From contig JAGSHC010000019.1 in NCBI GenBank assembly GCA_023954745.1, forward strand, positions 1 to 48,824: a stretch of DNA of 48,824 nucleotides. Reading direction: 5' to 3'. Every line of letters begins with the position of its first letter. Positions within the stretch are counted from its first letter, which is position 1. The DNA comes from Deltaproteobacteria bacterium (GTDB taxonomy: Bacteria > Myxococcota_A > UBA796 > UBA9615). A model generated the notes under the pieces. That model saw nothing but the letters and a program-made list of their open reading frames with translations. It did no database searches and was not told the origin of the DNA. Positions 16,635 to 25,086 of this stretch are shown here, one piece after another. Made by a program: the position numbers and the translations under genes.

Positions 16635-17771
16635 TCAGGCCCCGAGCAGGGTCGCCAACACGTCCACCCCCCTCGCCACCACGTGCGGGGGAGCGCTGGT
16701 GAAGCACACGCGAACATGAGTCCCGTACGCCGTGCCGCACGACGTGCCGGGCGCGAGCACGAGGTTGTGATCCATGCAGCGATGCATGAAGCCCTCGAGC
16801 CCGCTGGCGTCGAGGTGATCGGCCACATCGAGGAAGAGGAAGGTGCCGCCTTCGGGGCGCGGGACTCCGAGTCGGTCCGCCGCCGCGTCGCCGGCGGCCT
16901 GGTAGTGCGTTCTCGACGCCGCGAGCCAGTCCTCCCCATGCTCCAGCGCGGCCAGGGCTGCCACCTGGGAGGCAGTGGGCGCCGAGTAGAACGTGTGGGT
17001 GGAGGTGCGACGCACCCTCTTCATGTGGTCGCCCTCGGACGGACCGAGCATGTAGCCGCAGCGGTTCCCGGCCATGGCCCAGGCCTTGCTGAAGCTGTGC
17101 ACCTCGAACGTGCGCTCCGGGGCGAGGTCATGGACCGCGATGTGCTCACCTCGGTAGGCGTGGTGGGCGTAGACAGCGTCGGACCAGATCCACAGATCGT
17201 GTCGCCGCGCGACGGCGACCAGGGCATCGAGGGATTCCCGGGACAGCACGCGCCCGGTGGGGTTGTGCGGCGTGTTGACGTACACGGCCACGGTGCGGTC
17301 GGTGACCGCTGCCTCCAGAGCCGCGCCGAGAGCCTCCCCCGCGAGTTCCACCATCACATCCACCTCGACGGGCACGCCCCGGGAGGCGGTGACGATGCCG
17401 CGAATGAGGGGCCAGAAGGGCGCGCAGACGAGCACCTCGTCCCCGGGGTCGAGGAAGGTGTTGGCGATGGCGTCCAGGGCACCTGTGGCTCCGGTCGTGA
17501 TGAGCAGCTGTTCGCGCCCGACTCCATGGGCTGAGGCGAGAGCCTCGAGCAGCGCCGGGTCTCCGTGCGGCCTCGCGTACCTGTTCAGCCCCGGGTGCGC
17601 GTCGGTGACGAGGTCCTGCATGTGCGCCCCCGGTGGAGGCGTCAGCCAGGAGTCCCCGACGTGCAGCGGGTAGATCTCCCCCGTCAGCGACGCGACCCGC
17701 GAGGCGAGCTTGGTGAAGAGGCTGCCTTGCATGGCGTCGAGGGCGGAGGACGAGCGGGGATGTCGCGGCAC
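16635..17771 (-). CDS. Class I/II PLP-dependent aminotransferase
   Basis: The 378-residue protein is a fold-type I aminotransferase. It shows the phosphate-site and ring-stacking region (TTGATGALDAIAN), NTPHNPTGRVLS with the conserved Asn, the Asp-x-x-Tyr pair (WSDAVYAHHAY), the SFSKAWAMAGNRCGY lysine loop and the C-terminal Arg (HVRVCFT) that binds the substrate carboxylate. It probably transfers amino groups between an amino acid and 2-oxoglutarate; substrate specificity cannot be read. The GTG start is preceded by CAGAAT 6 nt upstream and has no SD. Confidence 0.9.
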   Translation of the reverse strand: MPRHPRSSSALDAMQGSLFTKLASRVASLTGEIYPLHVGDSWLTPPPGAHMQDLVTDAHPGLNRYARPHGDPALLEALASAHGVGREQLLITTGATGALDAIANTFLDPGDEVLVCAPFWPLIRGIVTASRGVPVEVDVMVELAGEALGAALEAAVTDRTVAVYVNTPHNPTGRVLSRESLDALVAVARRHDLWIWSDAVYAHHAYRGEHIAVHDLAPERTFEVHSFSKAWAMAGNRCGYMLGPSEGDHMKRVRRTSTHTFYSAPTASQVAALAALEHGEDWLAASRTHYQAAGDAAADRLGVPRPEGGTFLFLDVADHLDASGLEGFMHRCMDHNLVLAPGTSCGTAYGTHVRVCFTSAPPHVVARGVDVLATLLGA

Positions 17772-17777
17772 GGGCGG

Positions 17778-17783
17778 ATTCTG
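17778..17783 (-). promoter_or_regulatory. -10-like CAGAAT, 6 nt before start at 17771
   Basis: On the minus strand CAGAAT, then CCGCCC, then GTG; there is no SD. It matches the leaderless pattern seen at ten other starts. Confidence 0.45.
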
Positions 17784-17822
17784 GCACGGGAACGAGGGAC
17801 GACGGGGGGCCCAGAAGCCGTT

Positions 17823-17828
17823 TACGAT
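17823..17828 (+). promoter_or_regulatory. -10-like TACGAT, 6 nt before start at 17835
   Basis: TACGAT, TCAGAC, then GTG at 17835. The surrounding CGTTTACGATTCA is nearly identical to CGTTTAGGATTCA ahead of the exported protein gene at 25807. Confidence 0.5.
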
Positions 17829-17834
17829 TCAGAC

Positions 17835-19505
17835 GTGCGCACCTCCCTCTGCCTGCTGCTCGCCCTCCTCCTCCCCTCTGCGGCCACCGCCGCGACCACC
17901 GTGGTCGACACCTACAAGGAGCTCGCCTGGCTCGAGCGGCAGAAGACCGTGGACGGCACCATCGTGGTCAAGGTCCCAGGGCTGACCTCCCTCGCCCTGC
18001 CGAAGCTTCAGTCGGTCAGCGAGCGCATCGAGATCGCCATCCCGGACCTCATCTTCGTCGACCTGCCCGCCCTGCGGGAGGTGGGCACCGACCTGAACAT
18101 CGGCTGCGCCCTGACCCCGAAGAACGAGTGGGAGGACAAGGGCCCCCTCCAGCCCCTGGGCCCCATGCAGAGCACCGGTCCCTCCTTCGCCGACGGTCCT
18201 CCCACGAACACGAAGTCGAAGAGCCGGGAGGCGGCCGCGAAGGGGCCGGGCCGCCTGGTCCTGCCCCAGCTGCGCACCGTTGGGGGAGGCCTCGCCATCT
18301 GCTCGCCCGGGGTGCTCGGCGTCGAGGCCCCGAAGCTGGCGTCCATCGGCACCGACCTGCAGTTCTTCGCGGGGAGGTCCTGGGCCGCCATCGATCTGCC
18401 CTCGCTGAAGACCGTGAACTCCACGGTCTTCGTGTGGCTGGACGGGGCGCAGCTCTCGGTGACGGCGGAGCGGCTGAGCTCCGTGGGAGCGTCGATGCAG
18501 TCTGGGGGGCGCGGAAGGCTCTCGCTGAGCCTGCCTGCACTGAGGACCGCAGCGGGCTTCGCGATCACCGGAACGCGCCAGATGATGTCTGGAGTTCAGG
18601 CAGCGCGGCCCTCGTTGGAGTTGACGGGCCTGGAGATCAGCAGCCTCGAGCGCGCGTCGTCGAGACTCGAGTTCAGCAGCGTCGGCGGACTCGCCGAGCT
18701 GGTCCTCGGCGAGCTGACCCGCTGCGACTCGGTGCGCATCGTCGACCTGCCCGAGTTGACCTCGCTGGGCCTTCCCGTCCTTCCCGAGGTCGCCCGCTCG
18801 GCCGTGCTCGGGGACCTGCCCGCTCTCAGCAGTCTCGACCTCTCCTCCCTGCGACGGGTGGGGGAGCGACTGCAGCTCGGGGGGCTGGGACTGTCCACGC
18901 TCGAACTGCACCTGGAGGAGGCTGGGTCCCTCGTCCTCGCAGGCCAGCCCTCGCGTGTCATCCGCGCGGACAAGCTCGTTCGGTTGGAGGCGATGATGCT
19001 GGAGGGGCTCGGCCTGGCCGAGCTGGTGTCGTTCGCCTCGCTGGAGTCCGTCGCCGGGCCCATGCAGCTCAAGGACAGCGTCGGCCTGGTCGTGGGCGGT
19101 GACCTGCCGGTCGTCGGAGCCGACGACGCGACCCTGAGGGTGTTCACCGCGCCGAAGCTCACCAGGGTCGGTGACAGCCCCGAGCACGGACTCTTCATGC
19201 GCCGCCTACCCTTCACGGTGGTGAAGCTCTCGGCTCTCCGCGAGGTGCGAGGTGCACTCTCCCTCACCGAGATGCCGGGGCTGACCCACCTGGAGCTGCC
19301 CCGCCTTCAGCGCGTGGACGGCCCCTTCACCGTGGGGGGGAGCTCGCGGTTGGTGGCGCTGCAGTTTCCGGCCCTCGAGCAGGCTGCGGTCCTCGAGCTC
19401 ATCTCGCTGACGGCGCTCAAACGCGTCGTGGCGCGAGGCCTCGATGCGCAAGTGCGCCAATCCACCGGCACCATCGTGGCGTCCCTCGAAGTCGGCAACC
19501 GATGA
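17835..19505 (+). CDS. Exported protein of receptor L-domain-like leucine-rich repeats
   Basis: The 556-residue protein has a signal peptide (residues ~1-19) and then about ten irregular repeats built on LxLPxLxxVxxxLxI, for example LALPKLQSVSERIEI, VDLPALREVGTDLNI, LVLPQLRTVGGGLAI, IDLPSLKTVNSTVFV and LELPRLQRVDGPFTV. This is the pattern of receptor L domains or bacterial LRR solenoids, which bind ligands along a parallel beta-face. A charged insert (KSKSREAAAKG) interrupts the early repeats. It overlaps the PI-PLC-like gene by 4 bp (ATGA), so both are probably coexpressed. Its ligand is unknown. Confidence 0.75.
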   Translation: MRTSLCLLLALLLPSAATAATTVVDTYKELAWLERQKTVDGTIVVKVPGLTSLALPKLQSVSERIEIAIPDLIFVDLPALREVGTDLNIGCALTPKNEWEDKGPLQPLGPMQSTGPSFADGPPTNTKSKSREAAAKGPGRLVLPQLRTVGGGLAICSPGVLGVEAPKLASIGTDLQFFAGRSWAAIDLPSLKTVNSTVFVWLDGAQLSVTAERLSSVGASMQSGGRGRLSLSLPALRTAAGFAITGTRQMMSGVQAARPSLELTGLEISSLERASSRLEFSSVGGLAELVLGELTRCDSVRIVDLPELTSLGLPVLPEVARSAVLGDLPALSSLDLSSLRRVGERLQLGGLGLSTLELHLEEAGSLVLAGQPSRVIRADKLVRLEAMMLEGLGLAELVSFASLESVAGPMQLKDSVGLVVGGDLPVVGADDATLRVFTAPKLTRVGDSPEHGLFMRRLPFTVVKLSALREVRGALSLTEMPGLTHLELPRLQRVDGPFTVGGSSRLVALQFPALEQAAVLELISLTALKRVVARGLDAQVRQSTGTIVASLEVGNR

Positions 19506-20392
19506 GTCGGCTGGTCTGTGCGCTGCTCGTGACCCTGACTCTCTCGGGATGTCCCAGCGAGCTCACTCCGCCCGAACCCGATCCCGACCCCACGCCGGCC
19601 CCCCGAGCCTGCAATGGCGACGCCGCGCTCTGCGGTCTCCCGGTCGACGAGGTGGCGTTCCTCCGCACCCACAACTCCCACGCTAGCGAGGAGCGGGGGT
19701 ACAGCCAGCTGAGCTGGAATCACTACAACGCCATGCCGACCCAACTCACGGACGGAGTGCGCGCCGTGAACATGGACGTCTACCTCTACGAGGGACAGAT
19801 GGTGGTGTGTCATGGCTACTGCACCCTGGGATTGCAGCGACTCGACCTCATCCTCGCCGAGCTCACGGACTTCCTCGCGGCGAACCCCGACGAGGTGGTG
19901 CTGCTCTCGCTACAGAACGAGGCGCCGTGGGCCGACACGCTGGCGTCCCTTGAGGCCGCGGGCGTCGGGGCCCTGGGGTACTCCCACACGCCAGGTGCCC
20001 CCTGGCCGACGCTGGAGGAGATGCTCGACGGCGGAACTCCGCTGCTGATCTCCGCGGGCGGCACCCCCGCCGGAGCTCCAGACTGGCTGCATCGAGACGG
20101 CGACCTCTCCTGGGGCGATCACTGGGGCGCCGAGACCCCCGACGACCTCGACTGCGAGGCCGAGAACGCTCCCTTCGACGGCGGGCTCTACTTCTTCAAC
20201 AACGTGCTCACCGCACCCATCGCCAGTCCCGACCTCGCCAATCAGGTCAACCACGACCCCGACCTGTCCGAGCGACTGCAGGCGTGCGGTGCGGAGAACG
20301 GCCAGATCCCAAACATCATCAGCGTCGACTTCTACAGCCTTGGGGACACGCTGGAGGCGGTGCGGCGGCTGAACCTGGGCGGGATCGAGTAG
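19502..20392 (+). CDS. PI-PLC X-domain-like lipoprotein
   Basis: The 296-residue protein has lipobox TLSGC (Cys17), a PDPDPTPAP linker and a phosphatidylinositol phospholipase C X-domain-like TIM barrel. His57 and/or His60 in RTHNSHAS and His104 in VVCHGYC are the two catalytic histidines of the family, and the N-x-D-V-Y strand lies between them. Bacterial members cleave phosphoinositides or GPI-like lipids by a 1,2-cyclic phosphate route. A secreted enzyme of this type might act on prey or host membranes, but no activity is proven. The ATG lies in an ATGA overlap with the L-domain-like gene. Confidence 0.82.
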   Translation: MSRLVCALLVTLTLSGCPSELTPPEPDPDPTPAPRACNGDAALCGLPVDEVAFLRTHNSHASEERGYSQLSWNHYNAMPTQLTDGVRAVNMDVYLYEGQMVVCHGYCTLGLQRLDLILAELTDFLAANPDEVVLLSLQNEAPWADTLASLEAAGVGALGYSHTPGAPWPTLEEMLDGGTPLLISAGGTPAGAPDWLHRDGDLSWGDHWGAETPDDLDCEAENAPFDGGLYFFNNVLTAPIASPDLANQVNHDPDLSERLQACGAENGQIPNIISVDFYSLGDTLEAVRRLNLGGIE

Positions 20393-20412
20393 GCGAGGCC
20401 CCACCGAGGCGT

Positions 20413-20418
20413 TAGGTT
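20413..20418 (+). promoter_or_regulatory. -10-like TAGGTT, 6 nt before start at 20425
   Basis: TAGGTT, CGGGCC, then the ATG of heme A synthase, without an SD. Confidence 0.5.
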
Positions 20419-20424
20419 CGGGCC

Positions 20425-21360
20425 ATGACCGACTCCTCCCCCGTCCACGTGCCCACGGCAGCCGCGCCCGGCGAGACCCCGTTCTCTCGCATGGCCTGGG
20501 GCTTCCTGGGCTACCTGCTGTTCGTGATCCTGTTCGGCGCGTGGGTGCGAATCACCGGGTCCGGCGCCGGGTGTGGGGACCACTGGCCCCTGTGCGACGG
20601 ACAGGTGATTCCGCGCGAGCCCTCGCTGGAACGCATGATCGAGTACACGCACCGCGTGACCTCGGGCCTCTGCGGCATCTTCGCCATCGGCTTCATGGCC
20701 GTCGCGGCGCGGAGCTACGGCTTTGGGCATCGCGTCTCTCGCGCAGCCCTCGCCACCTTGCTCTTCGTCATCGTCGAGGGCGCCATCGGGGCGATGCTGG
20801 TCAAGCTCGAGCTCGTGGCCGGCGACACGTCGTCCGCACGAGGCCTCGTGGTCGGCCTGCACCTCGGGAACACGCTGCTCCTGACGGGCTCAGCGGCGCT
20901 CATGGCCTGGCTGGCCGGCAAGGGACGGGGGTTCGTGCGGGGCCACGCACCCCTCGCGGAGGGCTGGTTCGTCGCGGTGCTCGGCGGACTGGCCATCACG
21001 GCCATGACGGGCGCGGTCACCGCGCTGGGCGACACCTTGTTCCCCGTCGGGTCGGAGGAGGCGCGCAGCGCCGCCGGCAACATCCTCGTGCAGCTCCGCA
21101 TCGTGCACCCGCTCGTCGCGATGGGGGTCGCTGGTCTCCTCGTGTGGTTCGGCTCCCGCCTGGTGAAGGCGGGAGTGCAGGGCGAAGCGAGGAAGTGGAC
21201 GGGACGCATCGGCCTTCTGGTGGTCGTTCAAGTGATCTTCGGGTTCATCAACATCGGCCTCGCGGCCCCAGGTTGGGCGCAGCTCGTGCACCTGCTCATC
21301 GCCCAAGGTCTGTGGGTGTGCGCAGTCATCGCGACCCTCGCGGCGCGCGACGCCACCTGA
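20425..21360 (+). CDS. ctaA: Heme A synthase (CtaA/Cox15 family)
   Basis: The 311-residue integral membrane protein has eight predicted membrane segments. The conserved stretch WVRITGSGAGCGDHWPLCDGQVIP carries the paired Cys loop, and IEYTHR and later VGLHLG and RIVHP supply heme-ligating His residues in the duplicated four-helix bundle. It converts heme O to heme A for the aa3-type terminal oxidase. No ctaB or cytochrome oxidase gene is adjacent. It is probably leaderless (20413-20418). Confidence 0.92.
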   Translation: MTDSSPVHVPTAAAPGETPFSRMAWGFLGYLLFVILFGAWVRITGSGAGCGDHWPLCDGQVIPREPSLERMIEYTHRVTSGLCGIFAIGFMAVAARSYGFGHRVSRAALATLLFVIVEGAIGAMLVKLELVAGDTSSARGLVVGLHLGNTLLLTGSAALMAWLAGKGRGFVRGHAPLAEGWFVAVLGGLAITAMTGAVTALGDTLFPVGSEEARSAAGNILVQLRIVHPLVAMGVAGLLVWFGSRLVKAGVQGEARKWTGRIGLLVVVQVIFGFINIGLAAPGWAQLVHLLIAQGLWVCAVIATLAARDAT

Positions 21361-21418
21361 AGATGCCAGGGCCCGACAGCGGCTGAGGCGACGTTCCCAC
21401 CCCGGCGCACGCCACCGT

Positions 21419-21424
21419 TATCCT
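21419..21424 (+). promoter_or_regulatory. -10-like TATCCT upstream of dctP
   Basis: TATCCT lies 34 nt before the ATG and is followed by a GGAGGAGCG Shine-Dalgarno just ahead of the start, so this unit has a leader of about 28 nt. Confidence 0.45.
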
Positions 21425-21458
21425 CCGTTGTCCGCACGGCGCGGCGACTGGAGGAGCG

Positions 21459-22577
21459 ATGAAGCGACGGGACTTTCTCGGCAAGGTGATCGTGGGCGCG
21501 ACGACCGCGACGCTGGCGGGCGTGGCAACGGCGTGTGGCGACGGGGCGTCCCAAGGCGACGCTGTGAGCGCGCCGGTGGTGGCGAAGAAGAAGGTCACGT
21601 GGCGGCTCGCGTCGTCCTTCCCGCGCAGCCTCGACACCATCTTTGGTGGCGCGGAGGTCCTCGCGGAGCGCGTCACTGCCATGAGCGGCGGCGCCTTCAC
21701 CATCAAGACCCACCCCGCAGGCGAGCTGGTCCCCGGCCTCGAGGTGATGGACGCCGTCCAGGGCGGCGCGGTCCAGGTGGGGCACACCGCGAGCTACTAC
21801 TACACCGGCAAGAGCAAGGCCCTCGCCTTCGACTGCACCGTGCCCTTCGGCCTCACCGCGCGGCAGCAGAGCGCGTGGCTGCTCGAAGGCGGCGGTCTCG
21901 AGCTCATGCGCGAAGTGTTCGCGCCCTTCGGGATCCTCAACTTCCCGGCGGGCAACACCGGCGTGCAGATGGGGGGCTGGTTCAAGAAGAAGATCGAGTC
22001 CCTGGCGGACCTCGAGGGTCTCAAGATGCGCATCCCCGGGTTCGGCGGGAAGGTCATGGACCGGCTCGGAGCCACGGTGCAGGTGCTCGCCGGGGGAGAC
22101 ATCTTCCCGGCGCTGGAGCGCGGCGCCATCGACGCCACCGAGTGGGTCGGCCCCTACGACGACTTGTCGCTGGGCTTCTACAAGGTCGCCAAGGTCTACC
22201 ACTACCCTGGGTGGTGGGAGCCGGGGCCGTCCCTGAGCTACTACGTGAACAAGTCTGCGTGGGACAAGCTGCCCAAGGAGTTCCAGGAGATCTTCACCGC
22301 GGCTGCGGCCGAGTCAGCCGTGGCGATGCAGACCCGCTACGACGCGCGCAACCCCACGGCCCTCGAGGAGATCAAGAAGCACGGGGTCGAGCTGGCTCCC
22401 TTCTCCGCCGACGTCATGGCCGCCGCCCGCCGCGAGTCTGAAGCTCTGCTCGAGGAGTTCGCCGCCGAAGACGCCACCTTCAAGAAGGTATACGACGCCT
22501 GGAAACCCTTCCGGGACCGCCAGTTCGACTGGTTCTCGGTGGCGGAGTTGGCCTACGCCCAGGCGGTGTCCGGGTAG
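21459..22577 (+). CDS. dctP: TRAP transporter substrate-binding protein (DctP/TakP type), Tat signal
   Basis: The 372-residue protein opens with a twin-arginine signal (KRRDFLGK) and a possible lipobox ending ATAC. The mature part matches the TakP branch of TRAP receptors: KMRIPGFGGKVMDRLG, the ATEWVGPYDDLSLGFYKVAK stretch and YPGWWEPGP. TakP receptors bind 2-oxoacids through the family's Arg. It would deliver the ligand to the DctQ/DctM permease encoded nearby on the other strand. Strong SD at the start. Family assignment is firm; the ligand is inferred. Confidence 0.9.
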   Translation: MKRRDFLGKVIVGATTATLAGVATACGDGASQGDAVSAPVVAKKKVTWRLASSFPRSLDTIFGGAEVLAERVTAMSGGAFTIKTHPAGELVPGLEVMDAVQGGAVQVGHTASYYYTGKSKALAFDCTVPFGLTARQQSAWLLEGGGLELMREVFAPFGILNFPAGNTGVQMGGWFKKKIESLADLEGLKMRIPGFGGKVMDRLGATVQVLAGGDIFPALERGAIDATEWVGPYDDLSLGFYKVAKVYHYPGWWEPGPSLSYYVNKSAWDKLPKEFQEIFTAAAAESAVAMQTRYDARNPTALEEIKKHGVELAPFSADVMAAARRESEALLEEFAAEDATFKKVYDAWKPFRDRQFDWFSVAELAYAQAVSG

Positions 22578-22623
22578 GGGGAGCGGGTCTCCTGACCGGC
22601 CCAGTCCGCTCGAGGAGAAGCCG

Positions 22624-23718
22624 CTACCGCTCGTTCGGGGTGAGCATCAGGAAGAGGCGGGACGAGTAGAACGTGTCGCGTCGCGGCCAGCCGAACTCGC
22701 GGAGCGCGTGCAGTCCGGCTTCCCAAGGTTCGCCATCGAGGAGCACCTCTTCGCCATACACCTTGGCGCCCTTGCGTCCCGTGAACATGCGCACGGTGTG
22801 CACATCACGCTCCGCAGGCTCCTCGACGAAGGCCAGGCGCAGCGCGTTGACGAGGGGCCCGATGTCGACGGGGTCCCCGCCCGTGAAGAAGTGGGCCCCC
22901 AGGCACGCCTTGTACGAGCCGGTGTGGTGCGGCCACAGCTCCCACGCCACCTGGTCTCGGCCGAGCTCGGGGGTGATCAGCGTGGCCATGATCACGTGCA
23001 GGCTGCTCTGCACGAAGTTGCGCAGGCTGTGGTGGATCGCGTCCTTCCAGGTCTCTCCCACCGCCGCGTTGGACTCGATGGCCACATCGGCCACCAGGCG
23101 GGGGTGGCTGAAGCGGTAGTCCACCTGCCCGCACAAGGGCGGCTGCTCGAACTTGGGGAAGACCCTGACGTCGCCCTCCAGGTCCCCACAGGTGAAGCCC
23201 TGTCCCGGGACCTCGGCCACCGCGAGGTCGTGCGCGGCAAAGAAGCGGGCGAGGAACGCCCGGGGCTCGGGCACGCCTCCGTCCCCCTCGCCCAGAGGCG
23301 GAAGCGCCGTGGCGAGAGACAGTTGCGGCACCGGCACGTCGGTAAAGCCGGCGGCGCGCCCGGCCTTCTCCTCGGCGGTGAGGTAGTTGGAGATGACGGT
23401 GAGCTCGGCGCTGCGGGCGGCGATGACCTTGGCCTCGTCGCGGGTCATGGTCTTCGCCCGCTCCACCGCGGCCGCGTAGATGGGGTCCTCCGAGGCGAGC
23501 AGGGTCGCGGCCGGCGCGTCGTCGACGGTGTACGCGTCAGCGAAGGTCACGTCGTCGAGCGCCGCGCGACCAAACGCGACGGGGAGCCACAGGAGCAGGC
23601 GCGACGCGAGCCAGGGCTCGACGCCGAGACGCGCCAGCTTGTCGCGCAGCGCCTCCTCCGGCTCCTTGGGGCTGGAGAGGAAGGTCGCGATTCCTACTTC
23701 GATGGCGTCGGTCCACAT
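22624..23718 (-). CDS. Uncharacterised protein encoded beside the TRAP transporter
   Basis: I do not recognise a family for this 364-residue protein. It has no signal peptide or membrane segment. The middle and C-terminal parts look folded and Trp/His-rich (ETWKDAIHHSLRNFVQSSLHVIMATL; WELWPHHTGSYKACLGAHFF), followed by a basic segment (RMFTGRKGAKVYGEEVLLDGEPWEAG). It follows dctM on the same strand by 36 bp, but a perfect hairpin and a TAGACT box (23727-23732) lie in that gap, so it may have its own promoter. Convergent with dctP. Nothing in it shows a role in transport. Confidence 0.75.
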   Translation of the reverse strand: MWTDAIEVGIATFLSSPKEPEEALRDKLARLGVEPWLASRLLLWLPVAFGRAALDDVTFADAYTVDDAPAATLLASEDPIYAAAVERAKTMTRDEAKVIAARSAELTVISNYLTAEEKAGRAAGFTDVPVPQLSLATALPPLGEGDGGVPEPRAFLARFFAAHDLAVAEVPGQGFTCGDLEGDVRVFPKFEQPPLCGQVDYRFSHPRLVADVAIESNAAVGETWKDAIHHSLRNFVQSSLHVIMATLITPELGRDQVAWELWPHHTGSYKACLGAHFFTGGDPVDIGPLVNALRLAFVEEPAERDVHTVRMFTGRKGAKVYGEEVLLDGEPWEAGLHALREFGWPRRDTFYSSRLFLMLTPNER

Positions 23719-23726
23719 GGCGGCGG

Positions 23727-23732
23727 AGTCTA
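23727..23732 (-). promoter_or_regulatory. -10-like TAGACT, 8 nt before start at 23718
   Basis: On the minus strand TAGACT, then CCGCCGCC, then ATG. It overlaps the end of the hairpin that follows dctM. Spacing is 8 nt rather than the common 6. Confidence 0.35.
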
Positions 23733-23755
23733 ACGACTTCTCGACAGAAGTCGTT
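23732..23755 (-). terminator. Perfect 10-bp hairpin after dctM
   Basis: AACGACTTCT (23732-23741) and AGAAGTCGTT (23746-23755) form a perfect stem with a 4-nt loop, starting inside the dctM stop codon. No U-tract follows. It may protect the dctQM mRNA 3' end or attenuate readthrough into the next gene. Confidence 0.55.
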
Positions 23756-25086
23756 CAGTCCTTCACGAGGAGGGCGGTGACGATCTCCGGGAACGCGACG
23801 ATGAGGCCCAGGCCCACCAGCTGGATGACGATGAATGGAATCACGCCGCGGTAGATGGCGGAGGTGGGGACCTCGGCTGGGGTGACCCCGCGCAGGTAGA
23901 ACAGCGCGAACCCGAAGGGCGGCGTGAGGAAGCTCGTCTGCAGGTTCACGCCGAGCATCACTCCGAACCACACGAGGTCGATGCCGAGGATGCGGGCCGC
24001 AGGCACCAGGAGCGGCAGGATGATGAAGGCGATCTCGAAGAAGTCGATGAAGAAGCCGAGGACGAACACGACGAGGTTCGCCACCAGGAGGAAGCCCACC
24101 TGCTCGCCCGGCAACGAGGTCAGCAGTCCTTCGATCCAGCCGTCCCCCTCCAGACCGCGGAACACCAGGGTGAACGCCGTGCTGCCGATGAGCAGGAACA
24201 CCACCATGGAGGTGAGCTTCGTGGTGTGCAGAGCCGTCTCCTGGATGGCCTTCACCGTGAGGCGTCCGTTGGCTGCGGCCAGGGTCATTGCGCCCACCGC
24301 CCCCAAGGCGCCGGCTTCGGTGGGCGTGGCGACGCCGGCGAAGATGGAGCCCAGGACGACGAGGATGAGCAGCAGCGGTGGGACCAACACGAAGGCGACG
24401 CGTCGCAGCAAGGCCCCACCGCTGATGTCCCGTTCGGTGGCGGGCAGGGCGGGGGCCTGCTCAGGCTTCACGATGGCCACGCCCACGACGTAGAGCGCGT
24501 ACATCCCAGCGAGCATCAAGCCCGGCAGCAGAGAGCCTACGAACAGGTCCCCCACGGAGATGCCCATCTGGTCGGCGAGCACCACGAGCACGACGCTGGG
24601 CGGAATGATCTGGCCCAGGGTGCCCGACGCGGCGATGACGCCGGTGGCGAGGGTCTGGGAGTAGCCGTACTTGAGCATCACCGGCAGGGAGATCATCCCC
24701 ATGGCGACCACGCTCGCGCCGACGACACCGGTGGCTGCCGCGAGCAGCGCGCCCACGAAGACCACGGCGAGGGCGAGCCCCCCCCGAAGCGGCCCGAAGA
24801 GCATCCCAATGGTGTGCAACAGGTCCTCAGCGAGGCGACTGCGCTCCAACATCGTGCCCATGAAGATGAAGAACGGCACCGCGAGCAGCACGTAGTTGCT
24901 CATCACCCCAAAGGTCCGCAGGGGGAAGAGGGCCAGGAGTCCCCAGTCGAGGAGCCCCATCTGCACGCCGATGGCGGCGAAGGCCAGGGCGGTGCCGCCG
25001 AGGGCGAAGGCCACGGGATAGCCGGTGAAGATGAGGGCGAAGGCCACGAGGAACATGGCGGGCGCGAGCCAGTTGGTGTCACCCAT
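23755..25086 (-). CDS. dctM: TRAP transporter large permease (DctM)
   Basis: The 443-residue protein is very hydrophobic, with about 12-13 membrane segments. It has the DctM signatures: VPFFIFMGTMLERSRLAEDLL, AATGVVGASVVAMGMISLPVMLKYGY, SGTLGQIIPPSVVLVVLAD and the C-terminal NLQTSFLTPPFGFALFYLRGV. It uses an ion gradient to move the ligand handed over by DctP. The chosen ATG (25086) overlaps the dctQ stop by 8 bp; a longer frame to 25122 would lie further inside dctQ. Confidence 0.93.
   Translation of the reverse strand: MGDTNWLAPAMFLVAFALIFTGYPVAFALGGTALAFAAIGVQMGLLDWGLLALFPLRTFGVMSNYVLLAVPFFIFMGTMLERSRLAEDLLHTIGMLFGPLRGGLALAVVFVGALLAAATGVVGASVVAMGMISLPVMLKYGYSQTLATGVIAASGTLGQIIPPSVVLVVLADQMGISVGDLFVGSLLPGLMLAGMYALYVVGVAIVKPEQAPALPATERDISGGALLRRVAFVLVPPLLLILVVLGSIFAGVATPTEAGALGAVGAMTLAAANGRLTVKAIQETALHTTKLTSMVVFLLIGSTAFTLVFRGLEGDGWIEGLLTSLPGEQVGFLLVANLVVFVLGFFIDFFEIAFIILPLLVPAARILGIDLVWFGVMLGVNLQTSFLTPPFGFALFYLRGVTPAEVPTSAIYRGVIPFIVIQLVGLGLIVAFPEIVTALLVKD

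Noticed and set aside
15659-16939. N-terminal extension of the DUF1456 frame to 16939
   Set aside because: The extra 427 residues are antisense to the epoxide-hydrolase-like gene and match nothing; the DUF1456 motifs start at the GTG at 15658.
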